From the NCBI GenBank assembly GCA_013372875.1, contig JABXIW010000107.1, positions 1 to 64,000 of the forward strand: a DNA stretch of 64,000 nt, written 5' to 3'. The translations under genes were made by a program, and so were the position numbers. The notes under the pieces were generated by a model, which worked only from the letters and a program-made list of their open reading frames with translations, was not told where the DNA came from and made no database searches. This document shows, piece by piece, positions 9,022-17,920 of this stretch (the first letter of the stretch is position 1; each line of letters starts with the position of its first letter). This DNA comes from Gammaproteobacteria bacterium (lineage in GTDB: Bacteria; Pseudomonadota; Gammaproteobacteria; Enterobacterales; Kangiellaceae).

Positions 9022-9423
9022 CTATTGCTTAGCTTTTACGTATAGGACCAAGCTGTGATCAACGATCTCAACGCCATGCTTTTGGGCGATCTTGTGTTGT
9101 AGCTCTTCAATCTCTTCGCTAAAGAACTCAATCACGTCACCAGTATCCACATTAACCATGTGATCATGATGTTCGCCATCATCCATCTCGAAAACCGAAT
9201 GGCCGCCTTCAAAGTTATGGCGAGTGACTAAGCCAGCTTGCTCAAACTGAGTTAAAACGCGATAAACCGTCGCTAAACCCACGTCATCACCTGCTTCGAG
9301 CAACTTTTTATAGACATCTTCTGCGCTTAAATGGCGATCCTCGGAACTTTCCAGAATTTGCATAATCTTAACTCTGGGCAAAGTAACCTTTAATCCAGCT
9401 TTTTTTAGTTGTTTGTTTTCCAA
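9022..9423 (-). CDS. fur: Ferric uptake regulator Fur
   Basis: Iron-responsive repressor. The winged helix has RKAGLKVTLPR-like sequence (KKAGLKVTLPRVKIM) and GLATVYRVLTQFEQAGLV. The metal site is GEHHDHMVNVDTGDVIEF. The protein has no cysteine at all, so the structural zinc site CxxC of E. coli Fur is absent; Pseudomonas-type Fur keeps a single Cys at the position that is Asn here. Length is 133 aa. The start is TTG at 9423, supported by GGAG eight bases upstream and by the match to the Pseudomonas N-terminus. It is divergent from bamE, as in many gammaproteobacteria. Confidence 0.97.
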   Translation of the reverse strand: MENKQLKKAGLKVTLPRVKIMQILESSEDRHLSAEDVYKKLLEAGDDVGLATVYRVLTQFEQAGLVTRHNFEGGHSVFEMDDGEHHDHMVNVDTGDVIEFFSEEIEELQHKIAQKHGVEIVDHSLVLYVKAKQ

Positions 9424-9541
9424 AATAAAAACTCCGATAGCATTAAGCGACGAAACGATTATACTATGCCCAGATTGAATGAAAAGTCATATTGTCTTAA
9501 TCCCAAGGACAATGGATAAAATCTAAGAAATAAGGTTTAAC

Positions 9542-9862
9542 ATGAGAAATTTGTTGGTTTTTTTATTATCACTGAGCCTTTTATCAGTGACAGCTTGCGT
9601 TTATAAGCCCAATATTAAGCAAGGTAATGTGCTGGATCAAAAAGAGATCAATCAGATCCGCCCTGGTATGACTAAAGATCAGGTTCGTTTTATCTTGGGT
9701 AATCCCGTTTTAAATACCAATCTGGAAAATGATACTTGGTATTATTTGTACTATTTGATCCCATCACGCGGTGATAAAGTTGAGAAGCGCTTAATTCTTA
9801 AATTTGCCGATGGCAAATTATCCAATATGGAAGGCACTGAAAAGCCAGAAACACAAGAGTAA
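9542..9862 (+). CDS. bamE: Outer-membrane assembly lipoprotein BamE
   Basis: Subunit of the BAM beta-barrel assembly complex (SmpA/OmlA family). The signal peptide ends in the lipobox SVTAC, with Cys about residue 19. The mature start VYKPNIKQGNVLDQKEINQIRPGMTKDQVRFILGNP is highly typical. A C-terminal beta segment ending in LILKFADGKLSNMEG follows. Length (106 aa) fits. It is divergent from fur and ends in a strong bidirectional terminator. Confidence 0.96.
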   Translation: MRNLLVFLLSLSLLSVTACVYKPNIKQGNVLDQKEINQIRPGMTKDQVRFILGNPVLNTNLENDTWYYLYYLIPSRGDKVEKRLILKFADGKLSNMEGTEKPETQE

Positions 9863-9872
9863 CTCGCTCATT

Positions 9873-9908
9873 AAAAAGCCTCTAAATCATTGATTTAGAG
9901 GCTTTTTT
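9873..9908. terminator. Bidirectional terminator between bamE and the anti-sigma gene
   Basis: AAAAAGCCTCTAAATCA pairs with TGATTTAGAGGCTTTTTT, a stem of 12 bp or more with a tiny loop. It has T-runs on both strands, so it can serve both convergent genes. Confidence 0.93.
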
Positions 9909-9932
9909 GTATCCAAAATTGATATCTTAAAG

Positions 9933-10166
9933 CTACTTTTTCATCACCTGCTTATACTCTTCAACCAGTTTTTGCTCAAGTTCAACCGATGGTTCTTGCT
10001 TAGGCGAAAGTCCTATCATAGCAATCGTTTGCTTTAGCTGCTTTACATAACGCTTGCAAGAAACGCACATAAAAAGATGCATTTTATAGTTTAAGCGTTG
10101 CCAAGAGCCCTGATCGCCCTCAAGGTATTCACTACCGTTTTCAACTATTTTTTTACAGCTTAACAT
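9933..10166 (-). CDS. Putative zinc-finger anti-sigma factor
   Basis: 77 aa with an N-terminal zinc-binding anti-sigma (zf-HC2/ZAS-type) pattern: an early Cys (LSCKK) and H-x3-C-x2-C (HLFMCVSCKRY, about residues 30-37), followed by a basic helix. It has no transmembrane helix, so it would be a cytosolic, possibly redox-sensing, anti-sigma. It overlaps the sigma-factor gene by 7 bases, the usual sigma/anti-sigma arrangement with translational coupling. The cognate partner is inferred from position. Confidence 0.85.
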   Translation of the reverse strand: MLSCKKIVENGSEYLEGDQGSWQRLNYKMHLFMCVSCKRYVKQLKQTIAMIGLSPKQEPSVELEQKLVEEYKQVMKK

Positions 10167-10774
10167 GTGCCAGTCCTCTGAAAGTGCGCAACCATTTGTT
10201 GCATCTTGTCTCTTGCTCTATGCAACAGCACTCGGGCATTGGATGAACTGACTTGAAGAATGTTACAGATCTCATCCATATCCATACCGCCCACATCTCG
10301 CAAGTTCAAAACTTGTTTTTGATTATCGGGCAATAACTCTAAATGTTTATCGAAGCAATCTTGCAATTCATTGGCCGATAACAGCTCGTCGGGCGAAGCC
10401 GAGTCCCACTCGACATTCGTTTCATTCCAATGACCGCTATTATCAAAACGTGGATCGGTCGCCCAAGTTTCATTCACTGCCTCTAAGCTGATCGAGCGAG
10501 ACTCTTTTCTCAACCGAGTCTTAGCTTCGTTAGCAACAATTCGAATTAACCAGCTCTTTAATTTAGAGCGACCTTCAAATTTTGGCAGCGCACGAATTCC
10601 TGAAACCCATGCTTCTTGCACTACTTCATCGGCGATGGCGGGCCCTGCAATGGCATAAGCCACTGAATACATGGATGGATAGTAGGCTTTGACGACTTTG
10701 GTAAATAGCCGCTGGTCATTATTCAATAAACCTTGAACCAAGGCCTCTTCATCGGGTAGTTTTTTTTCGTTCAA
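10160..10774 (-). CDS. ECF-family RNA polymerase sigma factor
   Basis: Group IV sigma factor. Region 2 includes YYPSMYSVAYAIAGP, ADEVVQEAWVSGI and SWLIRIVANEAKTRLRK. Region 4 includes LLPDNQKQVLNLRDVGGM and the helix-turn-helix VSSSNARVLLHRARDKM. I start it at TTG 10774 (204 aa) because GAGGG lies seven bases upstream; the GTG at 10816 has no Shine-Dalgarno. The linker between regions 2 and 4 is rather long. It overlaps the anti-sigma gene and is divergent from the FMN-enzyme gene, a possible target. The inducing signal is unknown. Confidence 0.93.
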   Translation of the reverse strand: MNEKKLPDEEALVQGLLNNDQRLFTKVVKAYYPSMYSVAYAIAGPAIADEVVQEAWVSGIRALPKFEGRSKLKSWLIRIVANEAKTRLRKESRSISLEAVNETWATDPRFDNSGHWNETNVEWDSASPDELLSANELQDCFDKHLELLPDNQKQVLNLRDVGGMDMDEICNILQVSSSNARVLLHRARDKMQQMVAHFQRTGTC

Positions 10775-10936
10775 ATGCTTTCCCTCAAAGCAAAATGTTT
10801 TAAACAAAACAAGCACTTATGCTGTAGTTTTGTGCTAAATCTGTTAATGTTTTGTCTTTAATCACTTACATTATTTGCAAACCATTGTGCAAAAGTATAG
10901 GCATATTTAAGGGTTTAGCAACCAGTAGGGAACAAA

Positions 10937-12457
10937 ATGAACTCCATCGCTATCATGTCATTTGTTAAAACTGCGCTCGACTGGATTGGCGCTTTTATCG
11001 TTTTAGCGCTTCTTATCTTACTGCTCCTAGTGTTGGTACTTTATGTCATTGACAAAACTCAGCGCAAACAAACCATCCGCCGTAACTATCCAGTAATTGG
11101 CCGTTTCCGCTATTTTTTTGAGCATATGGGTGAGTTTTTTCGGCAATATTTCTTTGCGCTCGATCGCGAAGAGATGCCCTTTAACCGTGCCGAACGCAGC
11201 TGGGCTTATCGCGCAGCCAAAAATGTCAGCCGCACACTAGCCTTCGGCTCTACTCGTAACTTAAATCCGACTGGCACTGTAATGTTTATGAACGATCAGT
11301 TTCCAACACTGGAACAAGATGCAGTGGAGTCGCAACCAGTTTTGATTGGCCCTTATTGCAAAGAGCCGTATGCTGTGCGCAGCTTTTTTAATATTTCGGG
11401 CATGAGTTACGGTTCTTTATCCAAGGTCGCAGTGGAAGCGCTGTCCAAAGGCGCCGCCAAAGCGGGCTGCTGGATCAATACTGGCGAAGGCGGCCTATCG
11501 CCCTATCATCTGATCGGCGGTGGCGATGTGGTCTTTCAAATTGGTACCGCCAAATACGGCGTACGTAGTAGCCAAGGTGGTCTGGATGATGACAAGTTAC
11601 GGGAAGTAGCATGCCATCCTCAGGTTAAAATGATTGAGCTCAAAATGAGTCAAGGCGCCAAACCTGGCAAGGGCGGTATCTTGCCAGGGCGAAAAGTCAC
11701 CAATGAAATTGCTCAGATCCGTGGCATTCCGGCGGGGCAAGACTCGATTAGCCCCAATGGCCATCCTGAAATCAAAAACGTTGCCGACCTGCTGGACATG
11801 ATTAATCATATACGCGAGATCACCGGTAAACCCGTGGGCTTTAAAACCGTTATTGGCAGCCATCAGTTCTTGGATGACCTAGCCCATGAAATCATAAGCC
11901 GTGGCATTGAGTCAGCACCTGACTTTATTACCATCGATAGTGCCGATGGTGGCACTGGCGCAGCTCCGCAGCCCTTATTTGATTATGTTGGTTTGCCCTT
12001 AAAAGAAAGCCTGCCATTGGTGATTGATACGCTAGTCAAACATGGCTTGCGCGAAAGGATCAAAGTGATTTGCTCGGGCAAAATGATTACTCCCTCGGGA
12101 GTTGCGACCGCTTTAGCCGTAGGCGCTGATTTTGCCCTTTCTGCGCGCGGCTTTATGTTTGCTTTGGGCTGCATTCAAGCGCTGCAATGCAATAAAAACA
12201 CCTGTCCCACAGGCATTACTACCCATGATGAAGATTTGCAGAAAGGCTTGGATATTATGGATAAATCAGAGCGAGTGGCGCATTATCATAAGAATATGGT
12301 TAAAGCCGTTGGCATGATTGCTCACTCATGCGGTGTGCCCGAGCCGCGCGGCTTGAAACGCCATCATGTGCGAATTGTAACAGAAACTGGTTTATCGACT
12401 CCTTTAGATAAGATTCATCCTTATCAAGAACATGAAATTGAGCTAAAGAAGCTCTAA
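10937..12457 (+). CDS. Membrane-anchored FMN-binding glutamate synthase-like protein
   Basis: 506 aa. One N-terminal transmembrane helix (about 16-40) is followed by a TIM-barrel FMN domain of the glutamate-synthase large-subunit type. Signatures include ISGMSYGSLSKVAVEALSKGA, TGEGGLSPYHL, DGGTGAAPQPLFDYVGLP and the Cys motif NTCPTGITTHD. It lacks the amidotransferase and GXGXG domains of true GltB, so it is a stand-alone family member of unknown substrate. It is divergent from the ECF sigma gene and precedes a DoxX gene by 13 bases, so the two form an operon and may belong to that sigma factor's regulon (inference). Confidence 0.9.
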   Translation: MNSIAIMSFVKTALDWIGAFIVLALLILLLLVLVLYVIDKTQRKQTIRRNYPVIGRFRYFFEHMGEFFRQYFFALDREEMPFNRAERSWAYRAAKNVSRTLAFGSTRNLNPTGTVMFMNDQFPTLEQDAVESQPVLIGPYCKEPYAVRSFFNISGMSYGSLSKVAVEALSKGAAKAGCWINTGEGGLSPYHLIGGGDVVFQIGTAKYGVRSSQGGLDDDKLREVACHPQVKMIELKMSQGAKPGKGGILPGRKVTNEIAQIRGIPAGQDSISPNGHPEIKNVADLLDMINHIREITGKPVGFKTVIGSHQFLDDLAHEIISRGIESAPDFITIDSADGGTGAAPQPLFDYVGLPLKESLPLVIDTLVKHGLRERIKVICSGKMITPSGVATALAVGADFALSARGFMFALGCIQALQCNKNTCPTGITTHDEDLQKGLDIMDKSERVAHYHKNMVKAVGMIAHSCGVPEPRGLKRHHVRIVTETGLSTPLDKIHPYQEHEIELKKL

Positions 12458-12470
12458 TGGAGTAAATATT

Positions 12471-13121
12471 ATGTTAAAAACCATCTGGAACAATATCAAT
12501 GAACGACTGAACTCGGGTAGTGAATTTTTTGCCCTTATCCCAATAAGGTTAATTTTATTCTGGGAGTTTTATGAATCGGGCATGGCGAAAATTAATGGCG
12601 AGAATTGGTTTAATTCAAGCATGTTCCCTTTTCCATTTAGCGCACTTTCATCCGAACTTAACTGGACACTTGCTGCCTATGGAGAAGTATTAGTAGCTAT
12701 TTTAATTTTATTGGGTCTGTTCACTCGATTTGCCGCGGTTTCCTTGATCGTCATCACTGCAGTGGCCGTGGCCGCTGTCCATTGGCCAGAAAGTTACAAC
12801 TCACTTTCTGAATTGTGGAAAGGCTATTCTGTTTCCAATAATGGTTTTGGTAACTATAAACTAGGTTTGCTATTTATCATTATGGCCATTCCTTTAGTAT
12901 TTAATGGCGCTGGCAAAATCAGCTTAGATTATGTACTCAATCGCTTTATACCAGTCTCTACTCAGGAAAAATTGTGCGATTTAGGAGCTATTGGTCTTGC
13001 AGCCATGCTATTTGGACTTGTATTTGTGTTTTTGATGCCAATTTTCGGAGGCATCTTGATTCTCTCTGGAATTGCTTTACTTGCTTACCAAAGGTTCTTA
13101 AAAGGTAATTCGACAGCCTAA
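12471..13121 (+). CDS. DoxX-family membrane protein
   Basis: 216 aa. The N-terminal half has the DoxX pattern: RLILFWEFYESGMAKI, a second helix with LGLFTRFAAVSLIVITAVAV, then the sequence SVSNNGFGNYKLGLLFIIMAIPLVFNGAGKISLDYVL. A further pair of helices lies at about 165-205, beyond the usual DoxX length. A GGAG Shine-Dalgarno precedes the ATG. It is in an operon with the FMN glutamate synthase-like gene. DoxX proteins are often linked to thiol or redox stress, but no specific role can be assigned here. Confidence 0.88.
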   Translation: MLKTIWNNINERLNSGSEFFALIPIRLILFWEFYESGMAKINGENWFNSSMFPFPFSALSSELNWTLAAYGEVLVAILILLGLFTRFAAVSLIVITAVAVAAVHWPESYNSLSELWKGYSVSNNGFGNYKLGLLFIIMAIPLVFNGAGKISLDYVLNRFIPVSTQEKLCDLGAIGLAAMLFGLVFVFLMPIFGGILILSGIALLAYQRFLKGNSTA

Positions 13122-13132
13122 TTATGTTTATC

Positions 13133-13159
13133 AAAAAAGGGCGCTAGGCGTCCTTTTTT
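13133..13159 (+). terminator. Intrinsic terminator after the DoxX gene
   Basis: AAAAAAGGGCGC pairs with GCGTCCTTTTTT (one G-T wobble) around a 3-base loop, ending in six T. Confidence 0.9.
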
Positions 13160-13278
13160 ATAACTTTAAGTTATTCCATTACTAAGAATAAAAATATGCC
13201 AATGCTCCAACTCCGACCACAATCGGTTTACAATAGGCGTATGATCGCCAATCACCACCTTGGATTTAGACACAGGCT

Positions 13279-14472
13279 ATGAGCAAGTATTTCCAGCAAT
13301 CTTTAGATATTCACCGCTATTTACGCGGCAAATGGGGCATTAAATCGAAAGTGCCTTTGCAAAATCGCGATGATTTATCCGTTGCTTATACTCCTGGAGT
13401 CGCTGCCGTATCGAATCATATTGCCGAGCACCAAGAATCGAGCTACGCCTTGACCATGAAAGGTAACTCAGTAGCCATCGTATCTGATGGTTCAGCGGTT
13501 TTAGGCTTAGGTGATATTGGCCCGCAGGCTGCTTTGCCCGTGATGGAAGGTAAAGCGATCTTGTTTAAAGAGTTTGCCGATATCGATGGCGTGCCTTTAG
13601 TGATCGATGCTGCGAGTGTGGATGAAATTGTTACCACGGTTAAAACCGTAGCACCAACTTTTGGCGGTATAAATTTAGAAGATATCGCCGCGCCCAAGTG
13701 TTTTGAGATTGAAGAAAAGCTACAAGATATTGGTATTCCTGTTTTTCACGACGATCAACATGGCACCGCCATTGTGTTATTAGCGGCTTTGATTAATGCC
13801 TGTAAAGTTACCGAGAAACCTATTGAATCATTGAAAGTGGTGATCAACGGTGCTGGCGCAGCTGGCACCGCAATCGCTCGTCTTTTGCGTTGCGTAGGTC
13901 ATGACGCAAGCGCCTGTATTCCTGTGGAAGATGTTTTGGTGTGCGATTCAAAAGGCATCATTTCTAAAGATCGCGATAACCTCAATGAAGAAAAAATTAA
14001 ATTATTAGCTTATACCAATCGTTTTAATCACAATGGCGATTTACGCGATGCGATGAAAGATGCGGATGTGTTTATTGGCGTTTCTAAAGGTAATTTATTA
14101 AGCGGCGAGGACATAAAGCTGATGAATAAAGAGCCGATCATTTTAGCCATGGCTAACCCTATCCCAGAAATCATGCCTGATGAAGCCTTGGCAGCCGGTG
14201 CATCAGTGGTGGGTACCGGGCGTAGCGATTTCCCGAATCAAGTAAATAACGTCTTGGCCTTCCCAGGTATTTTCCGTGGCGCTTTGGATGCCCGCGCTAC
14301 TCGAATTAGTGAAGGTATGAAAATTGCCGCAGCCCATGCTTTAGCTGAATCGGTTAATCATATTAGTGCGACGCATGTTTTGCCTGATCCTTTAAACCGC
14401 AATGTCGCGCAGAAAGTGGCTGAAGCAGTAAAGGCACAAGCCATCGAAGAAAAACTGCAAAGACCAGACTAG
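13279..14472 (+). CDS. NAD(P)-dependent malic enzyme (short form)
   Basis: Oxidative decarboxylation of malate to pyruvate. Malic N-terminal domain (about 15-150): YTPGVAAVS, SDGSAVLGLGDIGPQAALPVMEGKA, and the metal-binding ED...DDQHGTAIV. NAD-binding domain: VINGAGAAGTAIARLL and the Asp in VCDSKG, then ILAMANPIPEI. At 397 aa it resembles single-domain bacterial enzymes (YtsJ type) and lacks the phosphotransacetylase-like C-terminus of E. coli MaeB. Cofactor preference cannot be settled by eye. Confidence 0.95.
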   Translation: MSKYFQQSLDIHRYLRGKWGIKSKVPLQNRDDLSVAYTPGVAAVSNHIAEHQESSYALTMKGNSVAIVSDGSAVLGLGDIGPQAALPVMEGKAILFKEFADIDGVPLVIDAASVDEIVTTVKTVAPTFGGINLEDIAAPKCFEIEEKLQDIGIPVFHDDQHGTAIVLLAALINACKVTEKPIESLKVVINGAGAAGTAIARLLRCVGHDASACIPVEDVLVCDSKGIISKDRDNLNEEKIKLLAYTNRFNHNGDLRDAMKDADVFIGVSKGNLLSGEDIKLMNKEPIILAMANPIPEIMPDEALAAGASVVGTGRSDFPNQVNNVLAFPGIFRGALDARATRISEGMKIAAAHALAESVNHISATHVLPDPLNRNVAQKVAEAVKAQAIEEKLQRPD

Positions 14473-15515
14473 TCTTTGCAGTTTTCAAGCCGCTGCACAG
14501 CTCGCTCGATCAAGTCAGGACGAGTATAAGTCAATAAATGCTCCTGACTTTTTACTGGCCAATAGGCACTGCAAGAATGATGGCTAGCCATATGGAAAAA
14601 CTGAGCCTTACCCTCATCGCGCCACTGCACAATCGACGCCTTAACCTTTTCATCATCTAAGGTCTTTAAGTAAGCCGTTTCAAAATCAGTGTCTAAAATT
14701 ACCAATGGCACTTGCGTTGGAGTGTTCACTGCCATAGCAGCTTCAAGATCCTTTTTATAAGCAGTCACTTCTTTAAATTTATTGATCTGATACTCTGGCT
14801 TTTTTCTCTGTAGCTCATACTGTTCATAGAGCGGCCAATCCATTAGGTTTTCATATTTTGCTGGAATGATTTCCGCTAAATGCTGCTTCTCACCAGCTAT
14901 CTTTTTCTCAATGCGTTCTTGATATTTACCTGCCTTGATATAATCTTCGAGCTGCTGCCAGTTCTTACGATAGTTTTCACTTTCTCCAGTGTAGTGATTT
15001 AAAGCGTGCTTGGTTAACACGTCTGGGTCAATAAACACAACGCCTTTTACTTTTCGCGCCACTTCAATATCTTGCAGTACCAGTTGCACGCTTAAATTAG
15101 AAGAAGCAAAAGCAACGATAACGACGGGCTCCTTTTCATCCTTTATAAGTACTTTTAAGCGTTCGGCAAAATCACGATAGGATGGCTTTTCAATAATATC
15201 CGAAAAACCCTGACTAGCCCGTTCCACTGCAAGGGTTTGATAGTTTTTTGCTAAATAATTTTGCCCCAAGATCCACCAGGCTAGATCAGAATGCCAATTA
15301 TCCGTTGGCCCTGATAGTAAAATAAGTTTAGGTTTATTCTTTAACTTAAACCCTTTTTCAATCGTACTAATGTTTTTATCCAAAAGTGTGATTTGTTTTA
15401 ACTCTAACTTAGGCTCAGCGATTAGGCTCAAACTGGCTATAGATAAAATAAAAAATAAACCTGTTAAGTAACTGAGATTTTTACTTTGCACCATCATTAA
15501 ATTTCCCCTCATCAC
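14469..15515 (-). CDS. Putative exported alpha/beta-hydrolase-like protein
   Basis: 348 aa with an N-terminal signal or anchor helix (about 14-33). The core reads as an alpha/beta-hydrolase fold: PKLILLSGPTDNW, then VVIVAFASSNLSVQLVLQD where a nucleophile elbow should be, KGVVFIDPD, and a late His pair (MASHHSCSAYW). The elbow lacks the normal G-x-S-x-G, so activity is uncertain. It resembles exported DUF3530-type proteins in outline. It is convergent with the malic enzyme, overlapping by 4 bases. Several start codons are clustered (MMRGNLMM). Confidence 0.6.
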   Translation of the reverse strand: MMRGNLMMVQSKNLSYLTGLFFILSIASLSLIAEPKLELKQITLLDKNISTIEKGFKLKNKPKLILLSGPTDNWHSDLAWWILGQNYLAKNYQTLAVERASQGFSDIIEKPSYRDFAERLKVLIKDEKEPVVIVAFASSNLSVQLVLQDIEVARKVKGVVFIDPDVLTKHALNHYTGESENYRKNWQQLEDYIKAGKYQERIEKKIAGEKQHLAEIIPAKYENLMDWPLYEQYELQRKKPEYQINKFKEVTAYKKDLEAAMAVNTPTQVPLVILDTDFETAYLKTLDDEKVKASIVQWRDEGKAQFFHMASHHSCSAYWPVKSQEHLLTYTRPDLIERAVQRLENCKD

Positions 15516-15709
15516 ATGCAGCTATCATTTTAAATATCTCGCTATAGTGGCAATATTTAGAGTATTTCGCAGGACAATTTTGTAACTAAATGTACGAAAA
15601 CTTAGTCAAAATTTATCATTTATCAGTTTTATTAACTGGGTATTAGAGTAAAACCATGATTTGCATTATAGTGCTTATTCCCTAGTCTGTTATAAATCGC
15701 AGTGTTGCT

Positions 15710-17854
15710 ATGTTAAAAAACATATTAGTTATATTCATCCTTCTCATCGCCCTATTTTCGCTTAGTAATTCGTTAGCTCACAGTGGCGGCCACCCAACTC
15801 GTTTTGTTGCACCTGATGGCGTTGACCAAGGCAACTGTGCTGAAGCTACTGAACCTTGCAAAACCATTAGTTATGCGGTCAGCAAATCCAGTAAAGGCGA
15901 TAAAATTCGTTTAGCGGCGGGCAACTATTACATCCAAGACATGGATATTTTTTATTTGTTGAACGATATGGTGGCAATTAGCGGCGGTTATTCGCTAGAT
16001 GATAACTATAAAAAACAATCCGTTGAAAACAATCCATCAACTTTAATTGGTATCCCCGATGAATATCACGCCCGTTTAAAAGCCAAAGGCTTCAGGATTT
16101 TGCAAGATAGTAAAGGTAATGATGAGTTTCGCATTAAGCCGGAATATCTGGATTTGCTTGAGCGCTATAAAAAAATCACTACCAATGTAGAAAAGAAAAT
16201 GACTTGTAGCGATGGCGCGGCTGGCGAATACGATTGTAAAGATATTGATTTAGAATCTCACTTACCATTGAGTCAGCTGAGCAGCCGACCATCGAGCGCC
16301 AACGACATTTGGGGTTATCGCGACCTGAATAATGACCGCGAATATGCGGTTCTTGGCTTATTTAATGGTACTGCGTTAATCGACGTGACTGACCCGACTA
16401 ATCCTGTTGAAGTTGGTACCATTAGCGGCTCCGGCAGCACTTGGCGCGACGTTAAGGTTTACCAATATTTTGACAATGCCGAAAACAAATACAAAACCTA
16501 TGCCTATGTTACGACCGAGGCCATGGGCGGCTTTCAAGTATTGGATCTAACCGATGCACCAAACTCGATAAAACTGGCCAATACCATCAATGTATTTCGT
16601 TCTGCACATAACGTTTATCTTGGAAACATTGATTACGCAACAGGTTTAGCCAACCCAGGTGAGAATCCTTACTTATATATTGCCGGCTCGAACCTTGGTG
16701 GCGGCAGTCAAAATGGTTCTTATCGCATTTTTGATTTGGCCGATCCCGTCAATCCAAAACTAGTGACCGATCCAGGCAGCGCATTTTATATGCACGACGC
16801 GACCAGCATGACCATTAATGATAGCCGTACCGATCAATGTGTTGCAGGTCATAATCCCTGTGAGCTTTTGATTGATTTTACTTCCGATCGCTCCATTAAC
16901 CGCATTAATGTGGATATTTGGGACACCACCGATAAGGGCAATCCGACCTTATTAAGCAGTAGTACCTATGGCAATGCCAGTTATATTCACTCAGGCTGGT
17001 ACTCGAAAGATAAAAACTACATTTTCGTACAAGATGAACTGGACGAGCGCGATCGCGGAGTCAATACTACCTTATATGTTTTGGATATTCGCAACTTAAA
17101 ATCGCCATCCATGGTCGGCTCTTACGTTGGTCCAACCAAGGCGATTGATCATAACGGTTTTACCCACGGTGACAAATACTATATGTCTAATTATAAGCGC
17201 GGCTTAGTGGTGCTGGATGTTTCCGACCCAACCACGCCAACCGAAGTGGGCTTCTTTGATACTTACCCTATTCCCGCGGCTAACGACTCAGAGTTTGATG
17301 GCGCTTGGGGTGCTTTCCCTTATTTGCCGAGCGGCAATATTTTGGTAAGCGATATTTCCAACGGCTTGTTTGTATTAAAAGACAATAGCAAGTTGGTTTC
17401 AGAACAAGTTGGCGACATCGGTTTTGTTAGCAGCACTATGACTCTTGAAGAGGCCAATGCGAACATCAATATTAGCGTTGCTCGCGCTGCAGGCTCTAAT
17501 GGCCAAGTGTCCATCGATTATGCAACCCAAGATGGCTCAGCCGTTGCGGGAGAAGATTACACAGAGACCAATGGTACTTTAACTTGGGCGGCGGGTGATA
17601 TGGCAGATAAAACTATTAGCGTTGCGATATTGGATGACTCAACCCAAGAAACCAGCGAATCATTTAATGTTAATCTTAGCAATCCACAAGGTGGTGCTGG
17701 TTTAAATCAAACTCAATTCGTAGTTAACATTAATGCCAGTGATCAACCTGCGCCTGTGACACCACCGCCTTCCAATGACGGCGGTGGCGGCGGTCCAATG
17801 GCGCCATTAACTTTGTTAGCGCTGCTTGGCTTATACGCTTATCGTCGAAGATAA
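15710..17854 (+). CDS. Choice-of-anchor B protein with LVIVD repeats, Calx-beta and GlyGly-CTERM
   Basis: 714-aa exported protein. Signal peptide about 1-24. Residues 30-105 resemble the opening of a right-handed beta-helix (FVAPDGVDQGNC, PCKTISYAV). LVIVD/choice-of-anchor B repeats cover about 200-570 (TALIDVTDPTNPVEVGT, FQVLDLTDAPNS, LVVLDVSDPTTPTEVGFF). A Calx-beta-like domain covers about 575-670 (YATQDGSAVAGEDYTETNGTL). The tail, with Gly run, one helix and YRRR end, is a GlyGly-CTERM signal. Such tails are cut by rhombosortase and go with type II secretion, so a cell-surface or secreted location is likely. Ligand unknown. Confidence 0.9.
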   Translation: MLKNILVIFILLIALFSLSNSLAHSGGHPTRFVAPDGVDQGNCAEATEPCKTISYAVSKSSKGDKIRLAAGNYYIQDMDIFYLLNDMVAISGGYSLDDNYKKQSVENNPSTLIGIPDEYHARLKAKGFRILQDSKGNDEFRIKPEYLDLLERYKKITTNVEKKMTCSDGAAGEYDCKDIDLESHLPLSQLSSRPSSANDIWGYRDLNNDREYAVLGLFNGTALIDVTDPTNPVEVGTISGSGSTWRDVKVYQYFDNAENKYKTYAYVTTEAMGGFQVLDLTDAPNSIKLANTINVFRSAHNVYLGNIDYATGLANPGENPYLYIAGSNLGGGSQNGSYRIFDLADPVNPKLVTDPGSAFYMHDATSMTINDSRTDQCVAGHNPCELLIDFTSDRSINRINVDIWDTTDKGNPTLLSSSTYGNASYIHSGWYSKDKNYIFVQDELDERDRGVNTTLYVLDIRNLKSPSMVGSYVGPTKAIDHNGFTHGDKYYMSNYKRGLVVLDVSDPTTPTEVGFFDTYPIPAANDSEFDGAWGAFPYLPSGNILVSDISNGLFVLKDNSKLVSEQVGDIGFVSSTMTLEEANANINISVARAAGSNGQVSIDYATQDGSAVAGEDYTETNGTLTWAAGDMADKTISVAILDDSTQETSESFNVNLSNPQGGAGLNQTQFVVNINASDQPAPVTPPPSNDGGGGGPMAPLTLLALLGLYAYRRR

Positions 17855-17874
17855 ATTCAAATACCAACAAACGC

Positions 17875-17903
17875 AAAAAAGGCATCCAGAGGATGCCTTT
17901 TTT
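17875..17903. terminator. Bidirectional terminator
   Basis: AAAAAAGGCATCC, loop AGA, GGATGCCTTTTTT: perfect stem with T-runs on both strands, between the convergent anchor-B and DUF4382 genes. Confidence 0.95.
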
Positions 17904-17920
17904 ATCACTTACAGGTTTTA

